Shown here: piece by piece, positions 9,445 to 17,617 of the stretch
Layout of the letters: each line of letters starts with the position of its first letter
Position numbering within the stretch: position 1 is the first letter of the stretch
From: Sulfurovum sp.
GTDB taxonomy: Bacteria; Campylobacterota; Campylobacteria; Campylobacterales; Sulfurovaceae
Direction: 5' to 3'
NCBI GenBank assembly: GCA_023955225.1
Contig: JAGSGJ010000006.1
Span: forward strand, 1-64,000
Length of the DNA: 64,000 bases
Notes under the pieces: model-generated
Database searches by the model: none
Told to the model about the DNA's origin: nothing
The model's input: only the letters and a program-made list of their open reading frames with translations
Made by a program: the position numbers and the translations under genes

Positions 9445-10116
9445 ATGAGTCTTTTCCCACAATATACACATATCGTTAACCCCAAACTTAAACACATTTA
9501 CCTTACTTTTGATAATGAGGGAAACCTCGTCATCAAATCCCCTAAAGTTTCTCAACGTAAAATAGAACAACTTTTACTTAAAAAGTCCTCTTGGATCAAT
9601 AAGGCAAGAGAAAAGATTCAATGCAAAAAAGGGAAACCTTTAGACTTTTCCAAAAAGTTAGAGTTGTATTTTATGGGTGAAGCATACCCTGTGGCATTGG
9701 CACTGCATAGTAAGAAAAGGGTACAACTTGATTTTGATGGAGAAGCATTTACACTCTTCTACCATACTTATGATGAAAGACTTTTTCAAACACACTTCGA
9801 TCGATTCTATAAAACAGAGGCACAAAAGCACATTCCTTCTCATGTAGCTCATTGGACAGAAAAAATGGGTCTTTCACCCACAAACCTACGCTTTCGAAAA
9901 ACAAAACGGCAGTGGGGAAGCTGTAGTGGGAAAAACGTTTTAAGTTTTAACACGATGATGATGAAACTCCCACCTGATGTGATACAATACATCATCATTC
10001 ATGAACTGGCACATATCAAACACAAACATCATCAAAAAGATTTTTGGCAACTTGTTGAACAGCATTTACCTGACTATAAAGAACAGGTCGCCGAACTAAA
10101 AAATTATACGACGTAA
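9445..10116 (+). CDS. YgjP-like zinc metallopeptidase (DUF45)
   Basis: A 223-residue member of the YgjP/DUF45 family related to M48 and SprT-like metallopeptidases. The zinc motif HELAHIKHKH begins at His186, with Glu187 as the catalytic base and His190 as second ligand. The family's KTKRQWGSCS segment before it and the KDFW segment after it are also present. No signal peptide is seen, so it is likely cytoplasmic. The upstream MORN gene ends 9 bases before it. Its substrate is unknown. Confidence 0.88.
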   Translation: MSLFPQYTHIVNPKLKHIYLTFDNEGNLVIKSPKVSQRKIEQLLLKKSSWINKAREKIQCKKGKPLDFSKKLELYFMGEAYPVALALHSKKRVQLDFDGEAFTLFYHTYDERLFQTHFDRFYKTEAQKHIPSHVAHWTEKMGLSPTNLRFRKTKRQWGSCSGKNVLSFNTMMMKLPPDVIQYIIIHELAHIKHKHHQKDFWQLVEQHLPDYKEQVAELKNYTT

Positions 10117-10153
10117 GGAGTCAATTATCGATTCATTTTATCTTCTCGCTTTT

Positions 10154-10402
10154 ATGCTTATCATCCTTTTGGGATCAGTATTTGTTTATATCTACTATCT
10201 TAAAGAAAAAAAAGAACAGCTAGATGCCATAAAAAGGGGATTTTGTCCTAAATGTCATCAAAAAAGCATTGAACTTGCAGACCAAAGATCAGGGGGATGT
10301 TCCGGTCCTAAACTACTCTCTTTTGAATGTCTGGAATGTGGCTATACCAATAGTTTTGCGGTAGAGAACAGTGATAGTTGTGGTACAGGTGGGTGTCGCT
10401 AA
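10154..10402 (+). CDS. Small membrane-anchored zinc-ribbon protein
   Basis: The 82-residue product has one N-terminal membrane helix (MLIILLGSVFVYIYYLK) and a cytoplasmic zinc-ribbon with two CxxC pairs (CPKCHQK and CLECGYT), ending in a Cys/Gly-rich tail (DSCGTGGCR). I give the first ATG, but it has no ribosome-binding site. A strong AAGGAG at 10115-10120 lies 6 bases before an in-frame ATC at 10127, and the frame is open from there; the helix would then start IDSFYLLAFMLIILLG. A non-ATG start is therefore possible. Function unknown. Confidence 0.7.
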   Translation: MLIILLGSVFVYIYYLKEKKEQLDAIKRGFCPKCHQKSIELADQRSGGCSGPKLLSFECLECGYTNSFAVENSDSCGTGGCR

Positions 10403-10413
10403 CTCACTAGTGG

Positions 10414-10442
10414 TTGACAACTAAGCTTTTTCATGTTATAAC
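10414..10442 (+). promoter_or_regulatory. Sigma-70-type promoter of the globin leader
   Basis: A perfect -35 box TTGACA (10414-10419), a 17-base spacer and -10 box TATAAC (10437-10442). Transcription should start near 10449 and run into the structured leader before the globin gene. It is one of the few promoters here with a full -35 box. Confidence 0.75.
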
Positions 10443-10469
10443 CTTTTCAAACAACGCTACCCCAATAAT

Positions 10470-10591
10470 GTACTGGCTACATGAGCCAACTACTGAGGTT
10501 ATCTAAGTGTGTACCTTCCGGTGTGGTATAGCGCCAGCGTAGTTTTTTGGGCTTTTCCCAAAAAACGTCCTACTAATAAAAAAGGCATTTA
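10470..10591 (+). promoter_or_regulatory. Structured 5' leader, family copy A (globin gene)
   Basis: First member of a leader family also found before rpmI (copy D) and the RluA-family gene (copy B). Hairpin a is ATGTA-CTGGC-TACAT. Hairpin b is AACT-ACTGA-GGTT. Then AAGTGT and hairpin c GTTTTTTGGG-CTTT-TCCCAAAAAAC, followed by a conserved stretch CGTCCTACTAATAAAAAAGG that runs into the start codon. The shared sequence, shared order and compensatory changes between copies suggest a cis-regulatory RNA. What it senses is unknown. Confidence 0.7.
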
Positions 10592-11056
10592 ATGAAATTT
10601 GGTACCTCCTCTTTAGACTTCTCTATACTCCCTTATCAGGAAGGTGTTAACCCTCCCGTAACCAAACCTAACCCGGAATTTTTAACTGACATAGGGGAAG
10701 AAGGCATGCGTGCTTTACTCGATAGATTTTATATGGGACTATTTGAAAGCCCTATTAAAGAGATATTTCCAAAAGACAGAGAAGTGATGAAAGCAGCAGG
10801 TCAGACCTCTGCAGACTTTTTCATACAGATCTGTGGAGGCACACCCTACTTTAATCAAAACCGTGGTGCACCTCAAATGAGAAAAAGACATGCCCCTTTT
10901 GCTATCACCCCTCATGCTAGACTGCATTGGCTGGTCACGTTTGAAGAAGCCCTACAGCCTATCATAAACGATAAATTAAGTAGCAACGAGAACATCCAAA
11001 GTTTTTGGAATTACCTCAACATCTTTTCTCAGTGGATGATCAATACTAAAGATTAA
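10592..11056 (+). CDS. Truncated haemoglobin (bacterial globin)
   Basis: A 154-residue globin of the truncated haemoglobin superfamily, most like group II. The family core is present: RFYMGLF (residues 45-51), FFIQICGG (76-83) and QMRKRHAPFAI, with His100 as the likely proximal haem ligand, then RLHWL (110-114) with Trp113. An N-terminal extension of about 25 residues precedes the globin fold. Such proteins bind O2/NO and serve in NO or oxidative-stress defence. It has its own promoter and a long structured leader (copy A), and overlaps the convergent msrBA end by 4 bases. Confidence 0.88.
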   Translation: MKFGTSSLDFSILPYQEGVNPPVTKPNPEFLTDIGEEGMRALLDRFYMGLFESPIKEIFPKDREVMKAAGQTSADFFIQICGGTPYFNQNRGAPQMRKRHAPFAITPHARLHWLVTFEEALQPIINDKLSSNENIQSFWNYLNIFSQWMINTKD

Positions 11057-11982
11057 AACCTCTTTACCCTTCTATGACAATAAGGGGTTGAACCTTTACG
11101 TTCATAGTAGTCCTGGTGATACGCTTCCGCACTGTAAAAAGGTGCTTTAGCTCTTATCTTTGTGGCTATCTTAAATCCTTTACTTTCCAGTACTTTTATC
11201 AATCTCTCAATGGTTTCTCGTTCTTCTGTATTGCGGACAAAGATAGCAGAGATATATTGACTGCCTATATCTGGCCCTTGTCCATCTTCCTGTGTAGGGT
11301 CGTGTATCTCAAAAAATGTTTTGGCTAATGTTTCGTAAGAGACTTTAGCTGGGTCATACACGACTTCAACGGTTTCTATATGACCGGTATCTTTACGTAC
11401 AACATCATAATAGCCTGGATTTTTCAAATGTCCTCCCATAAAACCAGAAGTCACTTCTTTCACACCGTCAATCTTTTCAAGATAATACTCCACTCCCCAA
11501 AAACATCCACCTGCAAAATAGGCTTTCTTTAATGTTGATGTTTGGGCTTGCTTTTTTTGAAAAGTGAGAGAAACAGAGTTCACACAGTGACGTACATTTT
11601 TAGCCGTCAGTTTTTCACCTTTAAATACATGCCCCATGTGTGCGCCGCAATTTGCACAAACGATTTCGGTACGTCTGCCATCGGCATCAGGCACTTCTTT
11701 AATGGCTCCAGGGATGGCATCATCAAAACTTGGCCATCCGCAGTGAGAGTCAAATTTGTCTCCTGAAGCATAAAGTGGTGCTTCGCATACTTTACATGTA
11801 TACACACCCTCTTCTTTAGTATGAACATATTTACCTGAAAAAGCGCGTTCTGTCCCCTTATCCATAAGTACATGCTTTTCAAATGTTGTAAGCGTGTTTA
11901 TCTTACTTTTCCATGGTTTAAAGTCATTTGCAATCACAAATGTCATAGACAAAGTCACAAGAACCCATAATATCTTCTGCAT
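11053..11982 (-). CDS. msrBA: Bifunctional methionine sulfoxide reductase MsrBA, exported
   Basis: A 309-residue fusion with MsrB first (about 25-145) and MsrA second (about 152-305). MsrB has zinc cysteines 63/66 and 109/112 and catalytic Cys133 in RHCVNSVSL. MsrA has the GCFWG motif with catalytic Cys160. It repairs both epimers of methionine sulfoxide in proteins. A hydrophobic N-terminus (MQKILWVLVTLSMTFVIAND) suggests export to the periplasm or membrane anchoring. It lies downstream of a structured repeat on the doxX side. Confidence 0.94.
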   Translation of the reverse strand: MQKILWVLVTLSMTFVIANDFKPWKSKINTLTTFEKHVLMDKGTERAFSGKYVHTKEEGVYTCKVCEAPLYASGDKFDSHCGWPSFDDAIPGAIKEVPDADGRRTEIVCANCGAHMGHVFKGEKLTAKNVRHCVNSVSLTFQKKQAQTSTLKKAYFAGGCFWGVEYYLEKIDGVKEVTSGFMGGHLKNPGYYDVVRKDTGHIETVEVVYDPAKVSYETLAKTFFEIHDPTQEDGQGPDIGSQYISAIFVRNTEERETIERLIKVLESKGFKIATKIRAKAPFYSAEAYHQDYYERKGSTPYCHRRVKRF

Positions 11983-11997
11983 TATTTAGCCTTTTAT

Positions 11998-12265
11998 GTG
12001 ATCGCTCTGAGGAACTTAGGTATTCATAATGGATTTTACAAATGTAAGATTTTGCAAGAGATTTTTAAAACATAGCCTTAGCTACGTTGAAGAAAATATC
12101 TTGTGAAAGATTGCGTTTGTAAAGTCCACCCTCCAGGCATCACTAATTTTCGCCTATACGTTGTTACTTTTTTTTGACTTAGCCATAGCTAGGCCTTCAA
12201 AAAAGTGCCTAGCCTAGACAAAAACTAGTAATGCTATGAGTACCTAAGTTCCTCAGAGCGATCAC
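11998..12265 (+). repeat. Structured ~268-bp repeat element, copy 1
   Basis: The outer arms (11998-12022 and 12241-12265) are perfect 25-bp inverted repeats. Inside, GGATTTTACAAA (12031-12042) pairs with TTTGTAAAGTCC (12116-12127), and CAAGAGATTTT pairs with GAAAATATCTTG. A second domain pairs around CATCACTAATTTT with AAAACTAGTAATG. The interior is similar over its whole length to copy 2 at 54107-54371, but the outer arms are not. It fills the gap between msrBA and doxX; no gene is seen in it. A T-run follows on the plus strand. It may be a structured RNA or a hairpin mobile element. Confidence 0.85.
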
Positions 12266-12306
12266 TTTTTTAAGACTATAGGAAAACAATGTGCAATTTT
12301 GATGTA

Positions 12307-12690
12307 CTAGTCTCGGATGATCGCATATTTACCAGAACCTAAAAAGACTATAGCCAGTGCACTCAACATATAAAACATCGGTACTTCAACTGCCCATGCA
12401 CCATGTGCTCCTAAGCTCATCAGTGCCCCAAGTTTTGTTAAGTAAATAGCCACTGCCATATTGAAGACAATCACTCCTGCCCAAATCCTACTTTTCCATC
12501 CTATGATCAAAAAGATCGGTGCAAGTATCTCTCCTGCATAGATTCCATATGCCAAGACTTCAGGTACTCCCTGGAACTTCAGTAAGCCCTTAATAAAAGT
12601 AATCCCATGCAAAGCCTTATCGATACCATGAAAGAGCATCATTCCGCCAAGCATCACACGTAACAGTAGTTTTCCTATATTCTCTGACAT
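12307..12690 (-). CDS. DoxX family membrane protein
   Basis: A 127-residue protein with four predicted membrane helices and the DoxX family opening (LLLRVMLGGMMLFHGIDKALHG, then a helix with LAYGIYAGEILAPIFLIIGW). DoxX proteins are small inner-membrane proteins tied to quinone or sulfur redox and thiol stress in a few studied bacteria. AAGGA precedes the start. It is transcribed toward the structured repeat and msrBA. A second DoxX gene lies at 21657. Specific function unknown. Confidence 0.85.
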   Translation of the reverse strand: MSENIGKLLLRVMLGGMMLFHGIDKALHGITFIKGLLKFQGVPEVLAYGIYAGEILAPIFLIIGWKSRIWAGVIVFNMAVAIYLTKLGALMSLGAHGAWAVEVPMFYMLSALAIVFLGSGKYAIIRD

Positions 12691-12748
12691 ACTAAAATCC
12701 TTGTGTTTATAAAGTATATGATTATAGCAAGTATTTTAAGAAATTATT

Positions 12749-14701
12749 TTAAAAACATTTTTCCAGTTCATGAGGCAACATGGGCTTACCATAAAAATAA
12801 CCCTGAATATTTTCACAACCATGCTCCAGTAAAAAGTCTCTTTGCTCTTCTGTCTCAACTCCTTCCGCAATGACACCCAGTTTCAAACTTTTTGCTAAAG
12901 CGATTATTGCTTTGGCAATCCCAACATCCTCTTCATCATCAGGTAATCCATCAATGAATGTCTTATCGATCTTAAGCTTATCAATGGGTAGTCGCTTCAA
13001 ATAAGAGAGAGAAGAATACCCTGTTCCAAAATCATCTATCGCCAATTCAATACCCATGTCTCCAAGCTTATTAAGCACAGATATAGCATCTTCTGGATGA
13101 TTCATGATTTGACCTTCTGCTACCTCAAGTTCAAGCCACTCTGCCCTACACCCCGTTTCTATCAGCATTCCCTTAAATACAGAAATAAAGTCTTTTTGAT
13201 GCAGTTGTTTAATGGAAAGGTTAAGGGCCAATACACCTGGGTTGAACCCCTCTTTATACCACTGTACCATTTGTTTCATGGCCATCTTCATTACCCATTG
13301 ATCTAGTGCAACTATAAATCCTGTCTCTTCTGCAATCGATAGAAATTTTGAAGGTGTTATTAGACCCATACTAGGATGTTCCCATCTTACTAAAGCTTCC
13401 ATACCGATATGTTGTAATGTTTCAGCATTAATTTGAGGCTGATAGTAGACAACAAACTCTTCCTTCTCTAAAGCTGTATGCAGATTTGCCTGCATAACAA
13501 CATGATCTACTGCTAAAGCTGTCATTTCAGTCGAATAAAATTGAAAGTTATTCTTGCCCCCCTTTTTAGCCTTATACATTGCAGTATCTGCATACATTAT
13601 CAGTTTATTCATATCTATATCATCATGTGGATAAAGACTGATTCCTATGCTAGCTGTAACATACAATGTATGCTCATCAATATAGATAGGTACGGCCAAA
13701 CAATCTATAATCTTTTGTGCTAGGAGAGATGCATTTTCTCCTTTGTTAAGATCGTCCATAAGAATAATAAATTCATCCCCGCCCAATCGTGCCAAACTGT
13801 CCTCTTTACGAATACTATTATGAAGCCGAGAGGCTACTGCTTGAAGGACTTTATCTCCAAGGGCATGGCCTAAAGAATCATTGATTGGTTTAAATCGGTC
13901 CAGGTCAACAAAAAGGAGTGCTAACTCATTTTTATGCCGTTTCGCTTTCTCTATGGCTTGAGACAATCGATCATTAAAAAGAGCTCTATTGGGCAGTCCT
14001 GTTAAACTATCATAATGCGCAAGAGCCTTTAGTTTAATATTTGCCTTATTTAACTCTTCTGACCGTAATGCAAGCTCTCTATGCTCTTCCTCCAAACATT
14101 CATGAGCATTTTTATCTTTCTCATTTATAAAGTACTTAATTAAAAGAAATACACCGGCTAATGCTGCTGAGCTATTCAACAAAAAGAATAGCTCTATGGC
14201 TGTTTGTGATAGAAATGTAGTACGACTTTCTATCAGTGCCTGGTCAATGACTGTAGAGAAAACAACAAGAACTATAAAAGCATAAAACCAATAGAGTGAC
14301 TTTTTACTGTCTTCATATATTAACGCTGCAATAGGAGCAAAAAAAGCCCACAGCATTACAAAACTACCTGATGCAAACCCTCCCAAGGACCACATGAGAA
14401 AAAAGGGCAGGAAGAGAACCAGTATCATTTGTATCTGTTGTAGTAAAATAATATTTTTTGTTTTATAGAGATGGCATAAATTAAATAGGGAAATGACACT
14501 ATAGGAAAGCGGTATCGAAGCTGATACGTATTGGCCTAAGAAAATATACAAGATTCCCCAAACCAATGCTGCAGGCCCTATAATAAGAGGAACAATGATC
14601 AAAGAAGATTTTTTTAATCTTAATGCTTTACTGTCCGTTGATAACACTACAGCATTTAGATAATTATTAAAATATTTCTTTATTAGATTGATAAGCATCA
14701 T
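12749..14701 (-). CDS. Membrane-bound GGDEF-EAL protein (c-di-GMP turnover)
   Basis: A 650-residue protein with about five to six membrane helices in residues 30-200 (MASE-like, not assigned), a short coiled coil (about 205-235), a GGDEF domain (about 240-395) and an EAL domain (about 410-645). The signature GGDEF at 307-311 is intact. EAL at 435-437 and the IDDFGTGYSS, LKIDKTFI and IAEGVE motifs are intact, so both activities are possible. A TATAAT box (14707-14712) lies so close to ATG 14701 that the mRNA may be leaderless. No ribosome-binding site is seen. Confidence 0.92.
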   Translation of the reverse strand: MMLINLIKKYFNNYLNAVVLSTDSKALRLKKSSLIIVPLIIGPAALVWGILYIFLGQYVSASIPLSYSVISLFNLCHLYKTKNIILLQQIQMILVLFLPFFLMWSLGGFASGSFVMLWAFFAPIAALIYEDSKKSLYWFYAFIVLVVFSTVIDQALIESRTTFLSQTAIELFFLLNSSAALAGVFLLIKYFINEKDKNAHECLEEEHRELALRSEELNKANIKLKALAHYDSLTGLPNRALFNDRLSQAIEKAKRHKNELALLFVDLDRFKPINDSLGHALGDKVLQAVASRLHNSIRKEDSLARLGGDEFIILMDDLNKGENASLLAQKIIDCLAVPIYIDEHTLYVTASIGISLYPHDDIDMNKLIMYADTAMYKAKKGGKNNFQFYSTEMTALAVDHVVMQANLHTALEKEEFVVYYQPQINAETLQHIGMEALVRWEHPSMGLITPSKFLSIAEETGFIVALDQWVMKMAMKQMVQWYKEGFNPGVLALNLSIKQLHQKDFISVFKGMLIETGCRAEWLELEVAEGQIMNHPEDAISVLNKLGDMGIELAIDDFGTGYSSLSYLKRLPIDKLKIDKTFIDGLPDDEEDVGIAKAIIALAKSLKLGVIAEGVETEEQRDFLLEHGCENIQGYFYGKPMLPHELEKCF

Positions 14702-14785
14702 TTTTTATTATATCATAATTTAAATTGACTGAAAAGATCTCAAAGTCTGCTATGCTAGTAGTTAGATTGGATTGCATAAAATAAG

Positions 14786-14873
14786 TGGCCGGGAGAGGGG
14801 GATTCGAACCCCCGGAGGTATTACCCTCACCGGTTTTCAAGACCGGCACGTTCAACCGCTCCGACATCTCCCG
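14786..14873 (-). tRNA. tRNA-Ser (anticodon TGA)
   Basis: An 88-nt class II tRNA with encoded CCA. Acceptor CGGGAGA pairs with TCTCCCG. The anticodon loop CTTGAAA presents TGA and there is a long variable arm. It decodes UCA and related codons. First of a cluster of four tRNAs on the minus strand. Confidence 0.96.
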
Positions 14874-14926
14874 ACATTTGAAGAATAGAATATTATCTAA
14901 AGATAGATAAAGTCTAGTTTATATGG

Positions 14927-15000
14927 TGGAGGAGCCACCCGGATTTGAACCGGGGATAGCAGCTTTGCAGGCTGCGGCCTTACCGCTTGGCGATGGCTCC
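14927..15000 (-). tRNA. tRNA-Cys (anticodon GCA)
   Basis: A 74-nt tRNA with encoded CCA. Acceptor GGAGCCA pairs with TGGCTCC. The anticodon loop CTGCAAA presents GCA. Discriminator base is T (U), as required for CysRS. Confidence 0.96.
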
Positions 15001-15068
15001 ACATAAAATATATAAATAATGGAACAGCAAAATAAACTACAGTTTGTAGTATTTAATGTTCCATCAAG

Positions 15069-15155
15069 TGGTACCCGGAGCCGGACTTGAACCGGCACGG
15101 TCACAATGACCGGGGGATTTTAAGTCCCCTGTGTCTACCATTCCACCACCCGGGC
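15069..15155 (-). tRNA. tRNA-Leu (anticodon TAA)
   Basis: An 87-nt class II tRNA with encoded CCA. Acceptor GCCCGGG pairs with TCCGGGT (two G-U pairs). The anticodon loop CTTAAAA presents TAA and a long variable arm follows. It decodes UUA, frequent in this AT-rich genome. Confidence 0.95.
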
Positions 15156-15195
15156 ATAATTGGTACCATTCATATATCAAAATGTTCATTTTTTA

Positions 15196-15270
15196 TGGAG
15201 CGGGCGAACGGGTTCGAACCGTCGACCCCAACCTTGGCAAGGTTATGCTCTACCGCTGAGCTACGCCCGC
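15196..15270 (-). tRNA. tRNA-Gly (anticodon GCC)
   Basis: A 75-nt tRNA with encoded CCA. Acceptor GCGGGCG pairs with CGCCCGC. The anticodon loop TTGCCAA presents GCC. It decodes GGC/GGU. Confidence 0.96.
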
Positions 15271-15403
15271 AAATCCATACCTCTTCTAAGTATTCACTTA
15301 AAATTGGAGTGCGATTATAGCCAAAAAAGTTTTTAATGTAAAGAGAATTTAAGGCTTTTGGCTTTAAAAGAAGATTTTCTATGATTTTTTGAGTTTCATC
15401 TGC

Positions 15404-15409
15404 TATAAT
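15404..15409 (+). promoter_or_regulatory. -10 box of ilvD promoter
   Basis: TATAAT about 38 bases before the ilvD start, in the context TGCTATAATC. The region upstream is T-rich (TTTTTTGAGTTTC) without a TTGACA box. Confidence 0.65.
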
Positions 15410-15447
15410 CAATTAAATAACTAAAATATAAACATAAAGGCTTTTAC

Positions 15448-17136
15448 ATGAGAAGTGACGAAATAAAACAGGGGTTTAGTAGAGCTCCACATAGAAGTCT
15501 ACTGCGTGCAACCGGTGTAAAAGATGAAGATTTCGAAAAACCGTTCATCGGTGTAGCAAACTCATTTATAGAAATCATTCCAGGGCATTTTTTCCTCAAT
15601 AAAGTAGCTGAAGTGATCAAAGAAGAGATTCGTGCCAACGGTTGTGTACCTTTTGAATTTAATACCATCGGTGTTGATGACGGTATCGCTATGGGTCATG
15701 ATGGGATGCTTTACTCTCTTCCGAGTCGTGAAATAATCGCTAACTCCATAGAGACTGTCATGAATGCACATAAACTTGATGCCATGATAGCGATACCTAA
15801 CTGTGACAAGATCGTTCCGGGGATGATCATGGGAGCCTTACGTGTTAATGTACCTACAGTATTTGTCTCTGGAGGTCCTATGGAAAAAGGATACACTAAA
15901 GATGGTACCCCTATCGATCTTGCTACAGCATTTGAAGCAGTGGGGAAACATGAGGCAGGTGACATTACGGATGAAGAACTTCTTGACATCGAGTGTAATG
16001 CTTGTCCAAGTGGGGGATCGTGTTCAGGAATGTTTACAGCCAACTCCATGAATACACTTATGGAAGCTATGGGCATCGCTCTTCCGGGTAACGGAACGAT
16101 ACTGGCATTGACGCCTGAGAGAACAGAACTTTACAAACAAGCCGCCAGACGTATCTGTGAGATCGCAAAATCAGAGCAAAGCGAGCGTGAAAAATACCGT
16201 ATGAGAAACATTTTAAATGAAAATGCTGTACGTAATGCCTTTGCTGTTGATATGGCAATGGGTGGGTCTTCAAATACAGTACTGCACATGCTGGCGATTG
16301 CAAGAGAAGCAGAAGTCGACTTTAACCTCGGTGACATCAATGCTATCTCTAAACGTGTTTCTCACATCGCTAAGATCTCTCCTTCACTTTCAACCGTACA
16401 CATGGAAGATATCAATAAGGCAGGTGGAGTCAATGCCGTGATGCATGAGATGATGAAACGTGGTGATGACATCCTGCTAGATAATCTAGGGGTTACAGGT
16501 GAAACACTTTATGAAAAAGTCAAAGATGCCGAAATTCTTGATACCAATATTATCCATACTATAGACAATGCATACTCAGAAGTGGGTGGACTTGCTATCC
16601 TTTATGGTAACCTTGCAGAACAAGGTGCTGTAATCAAAACTGCTGGGATTACCGGAGATAGAGTATTTACAGGAACCGCAGTGTGTTTTAACTCTCAAGA
16701 TGAGTGTATAGACGGGATATTAGCCGGTAAAGTTAAAGCCGGAGATGTTGTAGTCATCCGTTATGAAGGTCCTCGCGGTGGTCCTGGTATGCAAGAGATG
16801 CTTAGCCCTACAAGCCTTATCATGGGTATGGGACTTGGAGACAAGGTTGCATTGATCACTGATGGTCGATTCTCTGGGGCTACAAGAGGTGCAAGTATCG
16901 GACATGTAAGTCCTGAAGCTGCGGAAGGTGGACTCATAGGTCTACTCGAAGATGGAGATGAGATACACATCGATGTAGATGAATATATCTTGCGTGCGAA
17001 CCTCAGTGATGCAGTGATCGCAAAGAGAAGAGCAAACTTTACACCGCTTATCAAACCATTGAAAAGTAAATGGTTAAGACAATATAGAGCGTTGGTAACA
17101 AATGCGAGTTCTGGCGCTGTGCTAGAAGCAGAATAA
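15448..17136 (+). CDS. ilvD: Dihydroxy-acid dehydratase
   Basis: IlvD dehydrates 2,3-dihydroxy acids to 2-keto acids in valine, isoleucine and leucine synthesis. The 562-residue product has the expected cluster cysteines: NCDK near residues 113-116 and [14 protein letters not shown] near residues 184-197. The C-terminal [20 protein letters not shown] segment is also typical. Length is normal (about 555-615). AAAGG precedes the ATG and a TATAAT box lies upstream. It stands alone; no other branched-chain gene is in the window. Confidence 0.96.
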   Translation: MRSDEIKQGFSRAPHRSLLRATGVKDEDFEKPFIGVANSFIEIIPGHFFLNKVAEVIKEEIRANGCVPFEFNTIGVDDGIAMGHDGMLYSLPSREIIANSIETVMNAHKLDAMIAIPNCDKIVPGMIMGALRVNVPTVFVSGGPMEKGYTKDGTPIDLATAFEAVGKHEAGDITDEELLDIECNACPSGGSCSGMFTANSMNTLMEAMGIALPGNGTILALTPERTELYKQAARRICEIAKSEQSEREKYRMRNILNENAVRNAFAVDMAMGGSSNTVLHMLAIAREAEVDFNLGDINAISKRVSHIAKISPSLSTVHMEDINKAGGVNAVMHEMMKRGDDILLDNLGVTGETLYEKVKDAEILDTNIIHTIDNAYSEVGGLAILYGNLAEQGAVIKTAGITGDRVFTGTAVCFNSQDECIDGILAGKVKAGDVVVIRYEGPRGGPGMQEMLSPTSLIMGMGLGDKVALITDGRFSGATRGASIGHVSPEAAEGGLIGLLEDGDEIHIDVDEYILRANLSDAVIAKRRANFTPLIKPLKSKWLRQYRALVTNASSGAVLEAE

Positions 17137-17196
17137 TAAATAATAATTTTATATAGAATCTCTATATCTTGTCAAGGTTCGGCCTTGACATACTCC

Positions 17197-17302
17197 CCTC
17201 TAAATCCATAAAAACAGTAAAAGACTTGAGGTTAACTAAAAAATTTTAGTTAGTTAAGTGAAGTCTTGATATGAGTTTCCCCATAAGTGTCGACTTTAGA
17301 GG
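17197..17302. repeat. Nested long hairpin region after the zinc-ribbon ORF
   Basis: An outer stem CCTCTAAA (17197-17204) with TTTAGAGG (17295-17302) encloses a long, nearly complete inverted repeat from 17221 to 17267 (AAGACTTGAGGTTAACTAAA with its partner ending AAGTGAAGTCTT). Close by are two perfect small hairpins: ATATAGA/TCTATAT (17150-17166) and GTCAAGG/CCTTGAC (17171-17189). The long hairpin contains the stop codon of the minus-strand ORF. It could act as a terminator for that ORF and for ilvD, or be the end of a decayed mobile element. Confidence 0.6.
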
Positions 17303-17473
17303 CAAGGATACAATGTCATTCAGACTCTTGTTCTCATTAGATAAGAGCCTGCAACAAATTCTATTGCTTACCGTAACACTTTGTCTTTCATGTACTTCAC
17401 CACAGAATGCGCATTGCTTCCATACACCGTTCCAAGTAACATTTGTGTTGTTACATTTTCTACAGACACTCAT
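17246..17473 (-). CDS. Small zinc-ribbon protein, unknown
   Basis: The 75-residue product has a zinc-ribbon at its N-terminus (MSVCRKCNN, 13 residues between pairs, then CAFCGEVHER). After residue 32 there is no recognisable domain. A good AAAGGAAG lies 5 bases before the ATG, so translation is likely. Its 3' end runs into the long hairpin at 17221-17267, and a further inverted repeat (CAGACTCTT with AAGAGCCTG, near 17325-17360) lies inside it. The spacing of cysteines recalls transposase zinc fingers, but no transposase is present. Function unknown. Confidence 0.55.
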   Translation of the reverse strand: MSVCRKCNNTNVTWNGVWKQCAFCGEVHERQSVTVSNRICCRLLSNENKSLNDIVSLPLKSTLMGKLISRLHLTN

Positions 17474-17580
17474 AATACTTCCTTTACACTTTTTATTAAG
17501 ACAAAATGACCTAGTTGATGCAGCTCATACGGATCTACTGAGTTCCTGATTCCAATATAGGTTTAATTGAATAGAGGGGT

Positions 17581-17602
17581 TTGAGGAGCCAATACTCCTC
17601 AA
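17581..17602 (-). terminator. Terminator hairpin after the NlpC/P60 gene
   Basis: TTGAGGAG-6 bases-CTCCTCAA just after the 17618 stop. Nearly the same hairpin follows rplT at 23946-23965. No T-run is present here, so strength is uncertain. Confidence 0.6.
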
Positions 17603-17617
17603 GAAGACGATTTACTA

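Noticed and set aside
9058..9570. 170-residue minus-strand ORF across the MORN gene
   Set aside because: It is a shadow of the MORN-repeat and YgjP genes; the plus-strand frames have signal peptide, ribosome-binding site and family motifs.
10470..10591. Hammerhead or other self-cleaving ribozyme in the leader family
   Set aside because: The CTGA/GAAG-like bits resemble part of a hammerhead core, but the CUGAUGA and GAAA elements and the three-way junction are not all present in any copy.
11998..12265. Short antisense ORF shared by both 265-nt elements (ATG at 12140 and 54249 on the minus strand)
   Set aside because: The frames start alike but have no ribosome-binding site and are stopped within about 20-24 codons. 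The shared bases are explained better by the paired RNA structure.
11998..12265. Insertion sequence or MITE
   Set aside because: The two copies lack common terminal repeats and target duplications; the arms differ in sequence while the core is shared. Kept as a possible hairpin element, not called an IS.
17150..17473. Omega-RNA/IscB or TnpB locus
   Set aside because: The hairpin cluster and zinc-ribbon prompted this idea, but no RuvC, HNH or TnpB domain exists next to it and the ribbon differs from that of TnpB.
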